NCBI RefSeq assembly: GCF_963678975.1
Contig: NC_089272.1
Location: 2,662,359 to 2,726,358, forward strand
From: Dysidea avara
Lineage: Eukaryota > Porifera > Demospongiae > Dictyoceratida > Dysideidae
DNA length: 64,000 nt
Direction: 5' to 3'
The notes under the pieces are model-generated. The model was not told the DNA's origin and did no database searches. It saw nothing but the letters and a program-made list of their open reading frames with translations. Below, piece by piece: positions 22,038-33,191 of this stretch; within the stretch, counting starts at the first letter, position 1, and each line of letters begins with the position of its first letter. Position numbers and translations under genes: made by a program.

Positions 22038-25000
22038 TCAAGGACGATAACGGTCTGGTGGTCTTCTGTCCCGTGTAGGATAACGGTGCTCAGGTCCCGG
22101 TGGGTCATCATCAATAAAATGATGTTCTACTGAAGGGGGAGCCCAATCATTTTGAAGAAGCAGTGGAACTGTCTCATCTGAAGTAGTAGCAGCTTGAAGT
22201 CTTGGTCTTAGTTGATTGATATGAACTGTTCTAGTTCTCCTTCCATCATGTATAGTATATGTGATGGGACTTTTCACTGACTGAATGATCCATTTCCCTT
22301 CCCATTTGGGATCTAACTTGCCTGCTGTAGGGACAGATAACCAAACTGAATCACCTATAGCAAAAGTTCTGGAAAGAGAGTGTTCATCATAGTGCTGCTT
22401 TTGCTGTGTGTTAGCTTGGGCATTGTGTGTTTCAACAAAATCTCTGAGCTTAGATAGCTTAGCTTGAAGCTGATGCTGATATGAGGTTACATCATAAGCC
22501 ATACTAGATGGAATTGGCGGCTTGTGGGCACATCTGCCAAACATCAGCTCAAATGGTGAGACCCCAGTTGACGTATGAACAGCAGTACGGTATGCATACA
22601 GCACAAAAGGGAGATATTGTTCCCAATCATTTTGATCAACATAAGCACGCAGCATTTGCAAAAGAGACCTGTTGAAGCGTTCAACTAATCCATCACCAGC
22701 AGGGTGGTAAGCTGTTGTTCGTGATTTAGTGACACCGAAAGCATCGAGAGTCTGACGTAAGATGGTGCTCTCAAAGTTTCTGCCCTGATCTGAATGTAGG
22801 ATGTCTGGGATACCATAGCGACAAAACACTGTTGTAAGCTCTCTGGTAATGGTTGCGGCTGTTTGATTAGGTATTGGTATGGCCTCTACCCACTTGGTCA
22901 TGTAGTCCTGAATAACCAAAAGATAATGGTTGTTATGTCGGGAAGTGGGAACTTCCAAAATATCTACTGCCACCATCTCCCAGGGCTTGCCAATGGGCAC
23001 AGTGGTCAAAGGGGAACGAGTTGGTTTTGCAGGCTTAGAACGCTGACAAACTAAACATTCTCTGCAATACCTTTCTATGTCTTGCAACATTCCAACCCAG
23101 TACCCAACTTGACGTACCCTGGCTGTTGTCTTCTCAAATCCTAAGTGGGTAGCAGATACAGCATCATGATGCTGATATAACATAGTGGAGCGGTATGACT
23201 CTGGGATGAGAGGAACCAATACTGTATTAAGGCTAGGTGATGGTGTATACCCTCGACATACTAACCCATCATGCAGGCACAACTGTGACCAAAGCTGTTT
23301 GTATCGAGAGTAAGGATGTGTATGCCATACAGAATTATGAGGTGGGGCCGACTGATTTTGACTCAGTGCTTCATAAATTTGTTGGATAATGGGATCGTTA
23401 AATTGTTGCTGGCGTAATTCTTCAGTGAACAAATGTAGCTGTGTAGTTGCAGCAGTGTGTGCTTTTCTAGAGAGTGCATCTGCATTGCCATTGTCCTGCC
23501 CTTTGCGATATGTAATTGTGAAGTCATACTCTTGAATGGCAAGTGCCCATCTGGCAAGGAGGCCTTCCATTTTCTGTGCAGATAACCACTGCAAGGGAGC
23601 ATGGTCAGTAATGATAGAGAACTGTCTACCTAACAAATAATGTCGAAACTGTTTAAGGGCATGGACAACAGCTAAGCACTCTTTTTGAATTACGCTATAG
23701 TGTTGCTCTGAAGTTGAGAGAGCTCTACTAGTGTATGCTACAACATGGCCACTTTGTTCAAGTACAGCACCAATACCTGTGGCACTGGCATCTGTATATA
23801 GTTGAAATTGTTTAGCAGCTGTAGAAAAGTTGGGATATTTAAGTATTGGTGCACACAAAAGGGCATCTTTTAGTTGTTTAAAAGCTAATTCACAAGACTT
23901 GTCCCACACATAAGGGGTCCCTTTGTTGGTTATGTTGTACAATGGGGCTGCGATATCTGCAAATTTGTGGATGTAACGACGATAGTAAGATGCAAGCCCC
24001 AGAAAACTTCTAAGGTTGCCTGGCTCAGATGGAGTAGGCCAGTTACGAACTGCAGATACTTTCTCAGGATTGGGGGACATACCAGTTGCTGAAAAATTGT
24101 GCCCCAGATATGTAATGGAAGACAAGCTAATGTGGCACTTGCTGCCACGAAATGTAAGTCCAGCATTGGACATATGCTGAAACAAAGTGTCAAGGTGCTG
24201 TATGTGTTCCTGTAGATTGGCAGAATGGACTAATAAGTCATCTAAATACGTAGTGACAAATGATAAATCACCACAGATAGAGTTAATAAGCCTTTGAAAT
24301 GATGAAGGAGCCCCAGAAAGGCCAAACGGCATTCTACGAAATTGGAACAACCCAAACCCAGGCCCAGGACAAAAAGCAGTTTTGGGTTGGTCCTTGCTAT
24401 GAACTGGTAACTTCCAATACCCACTCCTGAGGTCAAGGGTAGAGAAAACTGTGCAACCCATCAAGCAGTCCTGGACTTCATCAGGCCTAGGAAGTGGGTA
24501 AGCATCCTTAACTGTGCGTTTATTCAGTTCCCGGTAAACAACACACAAGCGTACCTCCCCATTCTTCTTACGAACAAACACAGCAGGGGCCATCCATGGG
24601 CTAGAACTAGGCTCAATTATTCCCTGTTGCAACATGGTGTTTATTTGCTGCTGTACTTCTGCACGGTAATTCCCTGGTATTCTTCTAGGTGGTATTTTTA
24701 CAGGGTTACCAGTTGTGGGAATGAAGTGTTCTGCAACTGTGGTATGCCCAGGGGAGGTACAAAACAGCTCTTTGTGAGCTTCAACAAGCGACAAAAGGGC
24801 TGGATCACCACATTCAGGCAGATCATAACTTGAGGTTTTAACATCAAAAATGGGGACAGCATAGTCATCTATGGCTTCCTCAGGTGACTGGGATACACAT
24901 GAAACTGGTGATGCTTTCATCTTAACTGCCTTAACTGCTTCAAGCAGTGGCTCCATTTCAGGTGGAAGTTTAGTCACAGCACTAACGTGTATGGTAACAG

Positions 25001-25469
25001 GTGATGTTGTGAAGTCAAGTAATAAGCCATGCTTTTGCATGAAGTCAACACCTACAATCACAGGTGTGATTAGTGACCTAACTACAACAAAACAGTGGTC
25101 TGCTTTTACATTACCTAGCTGTATGTTTGTTGTGATTTGTCCCAAAACTGAAATGGGCTCGCCAGCTGCTGACACTAACTGCAGTCCCTGTGGGGGTTTA
25201 GCTAGTTTGTGGTTAGGTGTAACAAGGTTCTCTCTTACTAACAAAACAGACGACCCTGAGTCAACCATTATCTCAACTACTCTGTTTTCTAGTACACCAT
25301 TAATTATGGACCCTTGTGTCCTTACTGCAGCTACAACTACACTACTATAACTATCTACATTACTACACAAAGGGCTCACTACTTTCAGAGGCGCCCCCAG
25401 CCCGTGCGAGACGCCCCTTGTCCGTTTCCCGAAGGACAGTCCTTTGCGAGGTGGCCCATCCTTCCACAA
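22038..25469 (-). CDS. pol: Ty3/gypsy Pol polyprotein (PR-RT-RH-IN)
   Basis: Open over 1143 residues without a stop. Domains seen: aspartic protease, VDSGSS at residues 69-74; reverse transcriptase with LDLRSGYWKLP (catalytic Asp near 346) and YLDD at 408-411; RNase H with YTDAS (Asp 559), Glu near 596 and TDHAPL (Asp 621); integrase zinc finger with His 767, His 774, Cys 804, Cys 807, and catalytic D835, D893 and E929, a D-x35-E spacing. The C-terminal part reads LDPKWEGKWII, corresponding to the GPY/F-like module. The RT motif usually written CVDYR is CVVYR here. The frame is -1 relative to gag and overlaps it by 85 bp, so expression by -1 frameshifting is likely. The catalytic residues look intact. 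Confidence 0.95.
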   Translation of the reverse strand: MWKDGPPRKGLSFGKRTRGVSHGLGAPLKVVSPLCSNVDSYSSVVVAAVRTQGSIINGVLENRVVEIMVDSGSSVLLVRENLVTPNHKLAKPPQGLQLVSAAGEPISVLGQITTNIQLGNVKADHCFVVVRSLITPVIVGVDFMQKHGLLLDFTTSPVTIHVSAVTKLPPEMEPLLEAVKAVKMKASPVSCVSQSPEEAIDDYAVPIFDVKTSSYDLPECGDPALLSLVEAHKELFCTSPGHTTVAEHFIPTTGNPVKIPPRRIPGNYRAEVQQQINTMLQQGIIEPSSSPWMAPAVFVRKKNGEVRLCVVYRELNKRTVKDAYPLPRPDEVQDCLMGCTVFSTLDLRSGYWKLPVHSKDQPKTAFCPGPGFGLFQFRRMPFGLSGAPSSFQRLINSICGDLSFVTTYLDDLLVHSANLQEHIQHLDTLFQHMSNAGLTFRGSKCHISLSSITYLGHNFSATGMSPNPEKVSAVRNWPTPSEPGNLRSFLGLASYYRRYIHKFADIAAPLYNITNKGTPYVWDKSCELAFKQLKDALLCAPILKYPNFSTAAKQFQLYTDASATGIGAVLEQSGHVVAYTSRALSTSEQHYSVIQKECLAVVHALKQFRHYLLGRQFSIITDHAPLQWLSAQKMEGLLARWALAIQEYDFTITYRKGQDNGNADALSRKAHTAATTQLHLFTEELRQQQFNDPIIQQIYEALSQNQSAPPHNSVWHTHPYSRYKQLWSQLCLHDGLVCRGYTPSPSLNTVLVPLIPESYRSTMLYQHHDAVSATHLGFEKTTARVRQVGYWVGMLQDIERYCRECLVCQRSKPAKPTRSPLTTVPIGKPWEMVAVDILEVPTSRHNNHYLLVIQDYMTKWVEAIPIPNQTAATITRELTTVFCRYGIPDILHSDQGRNFESTILRQTLDAFGVTKSRTTAYHPAGDGLVERFNRSLLQMLRAYVDQNDWEQYLPFVLYAYRTAVHTSTGVSPFELMFGRCAHKPPIPSSMAYDVTSYQHQLQAKLSKLRDFVETHNAQANTQQKQHYDEHSLSRTFAIGDSVWLSVPTAGKLDPKWEGKWIIQSVKSPITYTIHDGRRTRTVHINQLRPRLQAATTSDETVPLLLQNDWAPPSVEHHFIDDDPPGPEHRYPTRDRRPPDRYRP

Positions 25470-26196
25470 TTAAAACATCGCTTTAATCTCGGGCAATTAC
25501 GTTGTACATGACCAGGCTGGTTACAACGGAAACAGAGGAGCCTGGCTGGCTGCTGGGAGGTTCTCTGATTAGTTGCCATGGCAGCCACCTGTTCAGTCAG
25601 GGCGGCGACTTGCTCTGTTAGGGCTTCCACACGGTCAATTGGCTGCTGAACAGCTGCTAATTTTTCACCAGGATTCTCAGCATCAATAGTCATCAACAAC
25701 TTTGCTCGCTGCATCAGCTGCCCCAAGTCATTAATCTCTCCTGCTGCACGTAATCGCTTGCTTATTTCCAGGGGGAGTCCCGTTAGAAACTGGTGCATCA
25801 CTAACTGTTGGCGTGTTGTCGCATCTGCTGCTGGCATAGCTCGATCTATTAGCCTTTTTAGTTCGTGACAGTATACAGACAATGACTCGCCAGGATGCAA
25901 CCGTCTGCGATGAAAGTCATCATCGACACAAACCGTACTGGCCCCATTCTCTCCAGGATGTTTTTCGTAGCTAGGTCATAACTTGCTTGCTGCTCTGCGG
26001 TCAACTCTAGCCAGGTAACAAGTGCTTCTCCCTCTAATAGTGTCGGCATTTTCTTTGCTTTCATTTCGTCGTTCCAGTCATTTGCACTGCAGCAGATCTC
26101 GTAACGCTTGAACCATTCAGTTGGGTCACCTTCTGAGAAGATCCTGGGCAAACTGATGTGCTAGGAACTCGTTGCAGCTGTGCTAGGGGTAGACAT
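25385..26196 (-). pseudogene. gag: Ty3/gypsy Gag, damaged
   Basis: The ATG at 26196 is followed by an in-frame TAG at codon 12 (26161-26163). The frame is open again to near 25950, where a one-base shift moves it into the frame ending at 25385. The C-terminal part carries two CCHC zinc knuckles (CFRCNQPGHVQRNC and CFNCGRMGHLAKDC) for RNA binding and an upstream EQVAALTEQVAA heptad-like stretch. The N-terminal part includes GDPTEWFKRYE, typical of retrotransposon capsid. The two lesions mean this copy cannot make full-length Gag. Confidence 0.88.
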
Positions 26197-26211
26197 GGCC
26201 AACTTCAACCG

Positions 26212-26224
26212 TCCTCTGCTACCA
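26212..26224 (-). other. primer-binding site, initiator tRNA-Met
   Basis: The minus strand reads TGGTAGCAGAGGA one base after the 5' LTR. This is complementary to the 3' end of metazoan initiator methionine tRNA (established knowledge of that tRNA's CCTCTGCTACCA end). Confidence 0.85.
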
Positions 26225-26225
26225 A

Positions 26226-26429
26226 TGTAATACTCATCAATAACTAACACTCAAGCAACTAATAACTTTAATATACCAGACTGAATAATGTCAACATAGC
26301 AAGACTTTATAAATACAGGATACAGGAAATTAACTAAGTGATGTCATATGATTACAAATATATTCATGTGTTGTTACATCAGCAATGTGTGTGTGTGTAC
26401 AAGTCAGTTCAATATTACACTTTATTACA
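26226..26429 (-). repeat. 5' LTR of the Ty3/gypsy element
   Basis: Pairs with 21808-22010. Carries the promoter in minus orientation. TG...CA ends as usual. Confidence 0.93.
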
Positions 26430-27589
26430 ACTGTCAGGCTTCACACTTGTAAGTTGTTTATGACATGGATACCAGATGGGAGGGTTGTTGATGATATGTG
26501 GTTAGACCACAAAATATTTTTAAATGGTAGGGTTGTAATAAACACTCCACCCAACCTTTTTTGCGTGTGAAAAGCAGCCATGATATCAGCGCTACCATTT
26601 ATCTTCCACCTATAATGGACAAACAAAGCACTCACTGTGATGGCTAGAAAGAAGAATAAACTGGATGCGCGCTTAAACGGCTTCTCGTAGCGAAGAAGGG
26701 AAGCTCACTAAAGACCCTATTATGGCGATCTTGTAAGGTAAAAGAGTGCTGCACAACTTCAATCTGCCATCTATTAACGTTATAAAGACTACTAAGTGTA
26801 TAGTCGAACAATACGCATCTCTGAGCACACAAAATCCCGTAATTTTGTTCTTCTACGGCTTCTTCCGTATACGGAACAGCAGGCAATGGCGAAGAAGAAC
26901 TTAGAAATTTATCGAGGTGGAGGCCGGTTAGCGATCTGTGGAGTACGGGTTAATTAATGGGTCATGGACACGCGGAAGGACTCAGTGAGTAAGGCTGTGT
27001 AGTTTTAATTGGGAAAAATGGAAGCCTTGGGCTGTACACGAGTGAAACAAAATAATTACATAACCAAGTAATAATAATAATAAGAACGTGACGTCATAAA
27101 TAATTAAATAATTAATTAATTAATGTCCAGACGAAACTGCGTAGTGCACACAAGAACACTCACCGGAATTGAGTTAGACGAAACCCGAACGTCAAATTGA
27201 AGTGAGCGTTTTTTCTTCGGTGCCTTCGTTAAGCAGGACACTTTTCTAAATAGTGCCTTTCTTCTAACAAACATTGAACTCCTTAACAACCACTTTCCAG
27301 CGCAATTCACTCAAAATCCACGTTCAACCCGCAAAACAAGCTGTACACACTGCGCGTTAAACAGGTCGCCAAACACGTAAAACCTGTCTGAATACATAGC
27401 AACCAGCCATACGCGCGCCATTAAAATATTTTTGTTTATTTAGTTAAACTGAGAACGTTGTCTTCCTGCCTTGAACTGCATTACTTACACTTACAGGTGT
27501 TTGAAGGTTAGTCCTAACTAGTTTGTTTACCGCATGGAATGCCATGGTTGGAATAAATTTCTGTCGAAGTACTAGTCTGAATAAAGTGT
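26430..27589. other. no recognisable gene
   Basis: 26930-27010 shares the words GGTCATGGACACGC and AGTAAGGCTGTGTAG with 30236-30290 in diverged form, suggesting an old dispersed repeat. There is a short AAT/AATT-rich run at 27066-27122. Confidence 0.45.
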
Positions 27590-27905
27590 GTTACTGTGTA
27601 GTGTGTGTGTACTGTGTTTAGTGTGTGTAGTGTACTGTAGTGTGTGCTGTGTTTAGTGTGTGTGTGTAGTGTGTGTACTGTGTTTAGTGTGTGTAGTGTA
27701 GTGTAGTGTGTGTGTGTACTGTGTTTAGTGTGTGTAGTGTACTGTAGTGTGTGTGCTGTGTTTAGTGTGTGTGTGCTGTGTTTAGTGTGTGTGTGCTGTG
27801 TTTAGTGTGTGTGTACTGTGTTTAGTGTGTGTAGTGTAGTGTAGTGTGTGTGTGTACTGTGTTTAGTGTGTGTAGTGTACTGTAGTGTGTGTGCTGTGTT
27901 GTTTT
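27590..27905. repeat. GTGTGTAGTGT-type minisatellite
   Basis: Irregular tandem array of TGTGTTTAGTGTGTGT and TGTAGTGTACTGTAGTG words over about 315 bp, with at least three near-identical longer blocks. Confidence 0.9.
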
Positions 27906-27992
27906 ACACGTTAACAAATTTACTTGGTTATGTGTGACCCGGTCCTAGTAATAAGAATAATAATAATAATATTATAAATAATAATAATAAGA

Positions 27993-29687
27993 TGAATTAA
28001 AAATTAAATGAGAATAGGGATCGCTGAAAAAAGCCACAAAACAAGAAGGGATCGCTGGGGTGGTAATGTAAACCACAAATCCTTATTTTGACTGTCATAA
28101 ATCTTTAGTTACATGCTCTGTCATTTTAAAGTGAGTAGGGATTTGTGGTTTACATTACCACCGACAGAGAGTCCAAATAGGGATTTGTGGTTTACATTAT
28201 TATTATTATTATTGTTACTGAGCAGGCAGCACAGCTGATATGCTCTGGAAAAAAAGCAATCATAAAATGAATTTAGCTACGTAGTTACAAAGATTACAGT
28301 TATTGAGTTCCATACAATGTTTGCAGTTCCGCTGAAAAAGAGTCAATATTGTTGCTCTCAATGATGGAAGATGGTAAGTTGTTCCAATCCTTAATTGATC
28401 TGGAGAAAAAGCTCTGTTGGTATGCATAGGTAGATGAATTTGGTAGAATAAAACGATGTGGGTGATATAGTCTGGTGGATCTTGTCATTGAAATAAAATG
28501 AGGAGGAATTGACAGTGAATAATCTTGATGTATAATTTTAAAAAGTGCTTGTAATCTGGATATTTTACGTCTCAGCTGAAGGCTTGGCCAAGAAAGATGC
28601 TGTAACATAGCTGTGACTGAGCTGAATCGATTGAAATCATTTAGGACCAATCTAGCTGCCCTACGCTGTACTTTCTCTAGCTGTTGAATATTGTTATGGT
28701 GGTATGGGTCCCAGATGACTGCAGCGTATTCCATTGACGGTCGTACTATCATAAGGTAGGCTGTTGCTTTGATGTTAGACGAGCAGCAACTCAGGTTGCG
28801 TTTCAAGAAGTTTAATGTTCTATTGGCCTTAGCAGCTATATTACTAATATGTGGAGACCATAATAGTTTGTTGTCCAATATAACACCAAGGTAGGAGTGT
28901 TGGTTTGATGTACCCAAGTTGTGATTGTTTAGCTTGTAGTTGAAAATGATTGGTGATAATGATCTGGTAAACCGCATAATAGTACATTTGGTTACATTGA
29001 ATCTTAATTGCCACTTAGTTGCCCATTCGTGTAGTTGATCAAGATCATGCTGAAGTTGAATGGCATCCTCCTTGGTGGTGATAATTCTGTAAAGTAAACA
29101 GTCATCAGCAAATAACCGTAGTGGCGAATTTACATGTTCTGTTATATCATTAATGTATAGAAGAAACATCAAAGGGCCGAGGACCGTCCCTTGAGGGACT
29201 CCTGAGTGAACAGCTATCGAGTCAGAAAAAGTACCATCCAAAGCTACTTGCTGTGACCTTCGGGTCAGCCAAGTATTGACCCACTGACAGATGTGATCAT
29301 TGATACCATAGTGTCTTAATTTAACTAATAGTCTTTGATGTGGGACACTATCAAACGCTTTAGCAAAGTCAAGGAGAATGACATCGGTTTGTTTCTGTTG
29401 GTCTAGAGCATGTGACAAGTCTTCTATCAGTGAAATAAGTTGGGTAACACAAGAGTGCTGGGATCTGAAGCCGTGCTGGGTATCAATGAGAATGCTATTT
29501 GAGTTTAAATGATTCATTACGGAATGATATATAATATGTTCTATAGTTTTGGAGCATACAGAAGTCAATGATATTGGTCGGTAGTTTGCGGTACTAGTAC
29601 GGTTACCACCCCAGCGATCTCTTCTTGTTTTGTGGCTTTTTTCAGTGATCCCTATTCCCATTTTAAAATTTCCAATTCTTAATTCAT
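27993..29687. mobile_element. fold-back MITE (second copy), split by a LINE
   Basis: 27993-28195 carries AGGGATCGCTGAAAAAAGCC and GGTGGTAATGTAAACCAC, and 29603-29687 carries the inverse of the first part. Together they form the same MITE as 20457-20709. An extra copy of the GGGATTTGTGGTTTACATTA segment at 28137-28195 indicates an internal rearrangement. Confidence 0.75.
28196..29602 (-). pseudogene. CR1-like LINE (family C), long RT fragment
   Basis: A minus-strand frame of 453 residues (28300-29661), of which about the first 19 come from the MITE. The LINE part starts at STANYRPISLTSV, so the element is 5' truncated. It runs through DFAKAFDSVPH, SGVPQGTVLGPLMF, the catalytic FADD, LQWRF-type LRFNVTKC, LGVILD, RTLNFLKRNL, a MEYAAVIWDP block and DWNNLPSS to a stop, followed by 100 bp of 3' UTR and an AAT tail. 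The uninterrupted frame and near identity of its 3' end to 5555-5780 point to recent activity. The endonuclease domain is missing, so the copy cannot move itself. Confidence 0.85.
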
Positions 29688-31716
29688 CTAGTTTGTGTAC
29701 TTTTTAATTAATCCAGTAATGGATTATGAGATTTTTTTATTGATAATAAAGACTGTTGTGAATAGTGTAATTTTGCATTCTGCATAGTAATGCTGTCAAC
29801 ATTTCAGTGTACACATGAAACTGATCAAATTGTAATGTGCATACAGACTGAGAGTCTCCTAATATGAGCTACTATTTACATTACTGGTGCCTTTAATAGC
29901 TGTCAAACTCAGTGCAAGGATTGTAGTTATACACCTGACTGCATTATTAGAGTATTTAAGTGACTGCTCTATTAGAGTATTTAATCTGGATAATCCGCCC
30001 ACGTACAAAAATCACGGACCGAAAAAACCGCCTTGCAACAAAGTCATCAGCCCAGATTAAGCTTCCTGGCCTATACTGAGTTTAATAAAGACGGATTCTA
30101 TTAGCCACAAGTAGCGCACACCAAAAAACTTAACTCTGAGCGTGATCTTGTATGGTTTCTCTAGCGTAATGGAGTTTTGGCAAGAAGAAACGGCCCGGTT
30201 TGGGCTATTTCCATCCGAAAACGAAATCAAAAATAGGTCATGGACACGCACAATGATCCATTCAGCAAGCCTTGCTACTTTTTATCCCAGGATTCTCCTT
30301 GTTAACTTCGCTATGCCTGTGAAAGAATAATAATATGAATAATAATATGGACAAACGGGCATATTTCAGTTTTGTCTGAAATACACATACTGTTTCCTTT
30401 CCACTTGATACTTACTAGTGGACCAATACTCATTGCAAAGAACCACTAGAGGGTTGTTTTGAGTTGAAGGATGCTTTTCAAGGTGGTTTTTAGGTGTGCG
30501 TTCTATTAGGATTTTTGCAAAAAACATGGGCGATGCCTATTATGACCCACTATCGTGGTTCATGATAAACAATTCGCGTAAAATTCGCAATTTTTGAATG
30601 TTTCTAAATTTCGTCTAGACCATTTTTACTGCTATATCACCATTTGTCTGAGTTCAGTGTTTGATAATAAGCCATCTGAGTGTTGTTTTGTGCTCGAGTC
30701 TGCTTTCTAAGGCTGGTTTTAGGTGACTGCTATATTAGGATTTTCAAAAATTCCACTGCGATCCCTATTATGAACCCACTATCGTGGTTCATGTTAAAAT
30801 GATGTGATGCTCATGTTGTATAGGTGTTAGTCACACTGTTTTATCTGCTGTCTCCTGCCATACAAGACCTGCCTCAATATGATCAACCCAAGGAACCTAC
30901 GTAGGACCTCCTGACCATAAAGACTTTTGTAAAGTACACTGGTTGAAGTCCAACTACAACATGTGGTGAGTATAATTGGAATGTTAGTGTATCTGTGTAG
31001 TGAATATTAGTTGTGGGACAATGGCAGGGTCCTGGATTTGAAAAACTGGCCCAGACACATACTCAGCTTGAATAACAATATGTACACACATATGCTACAC
31101 ACACACACTATACATATTTGACATGTTATATGATTACATGTTTTTAGTTAGCTGTGCCTTACCATATACTGTATCCCTTTCTGTATGTGCAGGGTGGATA
31201 CTGATGTTATGACTGTTGGCGGGTGAATTTATGGTCAATGGACAAATCATGCAAATGGTGAAGAAAAATTAATATGTGGTACCAAGACCCCACTACTATA
31301 ATTTATTATGAACTCTTGGTGGACTTAATAGCCAAACACTATAGTGTATCTGGTTTCTTGTGCTATTGTAGTCATTGTTTTTTATTTTACTTTGGGATCA
31401 TCATAATGTAAACGTTTACTATTACAGTATATTCATGCTATCGTTAAAGAGTTTCTATAATTGTGGGTGGTTGCATGAGGGTCTAACAAGTGCTGTGACT
31501 GAAAGGTGATGCGCTGATGCTGGCTTTTAGTGAACACTGAAGTTTCACCGGCACTGAATGGTTGGGGCGGGATTAGAGACGTGCACGGGTAATGTAGCAG
31601 TAAATTACTTCTTCAACTGTATCCCAACACTACAGCGGGTATGAAACAGCTATATTCCGGTACGGCCCTGCATGGGGGGGGGTAATGCTATAACGAGTCA
31701 GTGGAGGCATACCGTG
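29688..31716. other. no gene; one imperfect 230-bp duplication
   Basis: Segments at about 30440-30570 and 30665-30800 share GTTGTTTTG, AGG(T)GG-TTTTAGGTG, CTATTAGGATTTT and CACTATCGTGGTTCATG in the same order. A motif pair (GACTGC-TATTAGAGTAT) is at 29937-29985 and degenerate copies lie in each duplicate. No other features. Confidence 0.5.
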
Positions 31717-32555
31717 GCGCTGTCACAGTGATATATGTTTCCCCGGGTAACGTGTTTCCCGCACACATATCCCTAGGGATCCGTGTTTCCCCGCACACAT
31801 ATCACTAACTCGCTAGTGACCTACAAGTCACAGTGATATGTGTTTCCCCGGGTAATATGTTTCCCCTAAAGTCATGTGTAACGGTACGTAGTGTTAGCAT
31901 AGGCGCGCATGCACTTTTAATAATCATAGCTAGCCATACCTATACAACTCAGGGGCGTAACCAGAAAATTAAAATAGGTGAGGCAGACTTCAGAGGCAGA
32001 TCTAGGATTTTGTTAAGGGCAGTAGAAGTGGTAGAAGTGACCACACAGTGTGGGAGCATTTCGCCTTCTAGGGGGTCTGGGGGCATGCCCCCTAGGAAAT
32101 TTTTGAAAATTAGGTGTTTCGAGTTTGAATCTGGGGGCAATTTTAGTCATACTATGGTAATAATTATTGCAAAGAATGTGCACTGGAAAATTAATATAAT
32201 GAAAATTAATACAATTATTATGTACAATAGCTGAATGTACAATACCTTATATACCTTCTGTAAGTGCATGTTCCTTGGAGTTTTGAACTGTCAAAGGAGC
32301 ACTTGGTTCAAGCTCAGGTGTAGACTGAGGCTGAGAAGAATGAGCAGCAGACCATACAAGCATAAAGGGCATTACTTAATCTATAAGGCAAAGCTATTCT
32401 CTAGATTAGTTAGTTATTACTAGCCTTAGTAGCCTATTATGCTTATAATAGAATACTTTGGAATTGATTATAATAAGATTAATACTTAGCATTAACTAAA
32501 CTCACCCCATAAATGTAGAATGGTAATTTGACACTTCTTTTTCGGTTGTTGTGAC

Positions 32556-33191
32556 CATAGGCGTAGCAAGACATTTTTAGATAGGGGGCAGGGCCGCCCA
32601 GAGAAATTAAGGGGCCCAGGGCAAAGAGTTAAAGTGGGGCCCTTGACCCAAGTTGTAAGGTGAAGACCAAAAAAAAAAAAAAAAAAAAAAGGTCACAACC
32701 TGCTGGCAATGATAACTACCCATCACCAACCATATCTCCTGCTATACTACTCCTCTGAAGAATACTATGACTGCTCTATTAGAGTATTTAGATCTGACTG
32801 CTCTATTAGAGTATATCGATCTTTTAAACAGGTATTCAGGGGGCCCTTCATGGGGCCTCCTGGGGCCCCTTTCAGGCTGGGGCCCGGGGCAAAATGCCCC
32901 AGTTGCCCCCCCTGTGGGCGGCCCTGATAGGGGGCTCTAGTTTAGTGTTGAAGAGAGAAAAAAAAAAGGTCAACACCTACTAAGAATGGCTGCCCTCCAC
33001 TAAATAATAATTTGTATCACTGATAAAATACATAAAATCCTTATTCACAACTTCATAGCTTGCTACACTGCTTCTCTGAATTCTGTGACTGTTTTATTAG
33101 AGTAACTGACTGCTCTATTAGAGTATCTCGATCTTTTTTGAATTTACAATCATAAAATCACAAGGGGGGCCCCCCGGTTACTACGCTTATG
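32556..33191. mobile_element. hAT-like element, 636 bp, nested
   Basis: Ends CATAGGCGTAGCAAG and CTACGCTTATG. Flanks GTGAC and GTCAC match at 4 of 5 bases. It contains a motif pair at about 33088-33136, some 55 bp from the right end, and hosts the insertion 32589-32926. Confidence 0.7.
32589..32926. mobile_element. hAT-like MITE, 338 bp, 8-bp TSD, innermost
   Basis: Ends CAGGGCCGCCCAGAG and TGTGGGCGGCCCTG, flanked by the octamer ATAGGGGG on both sides (32581-32588 and 32927-32934). It has a long A run followed by GGTC, and a motif pair at about 32769-32822. Related to 60772-60961. Confidence 0.88.

Larger units (their letters stand above)
21808..26429 (-). mobile_element. Ty3/gypsy LTR retrotransposon, structurally complete, 4.62 kb
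   Basis: Two LTRs of about 204 bp bracket gag and pol in the order gag, protease, reverse transcriptase, RNase H, integrase, on the minus strand. A 4-bp direct repeat ACTG (21804-21807 and 26430-26433) flanks it. The primer-binding site and polypurine tract are in place. LTRs differ at only a few positions, implying recent insertion. No env-like frame is present. The gag frame has a stop and a frameshift, so this copy is unlikely to be autonomous. Confidence 0.95.

Noticed and set aside
24871..25350. 159-residue plus-strand frame
   Set aside because: Antisense shadow of the pol protease region.
32556..33191. a clean 5-bp or 8-bp duplication for this element
   Set aside because: The best match is GTGAC against GTCAC, one mismatch in five. 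I kept the element call but not a firm duplication.
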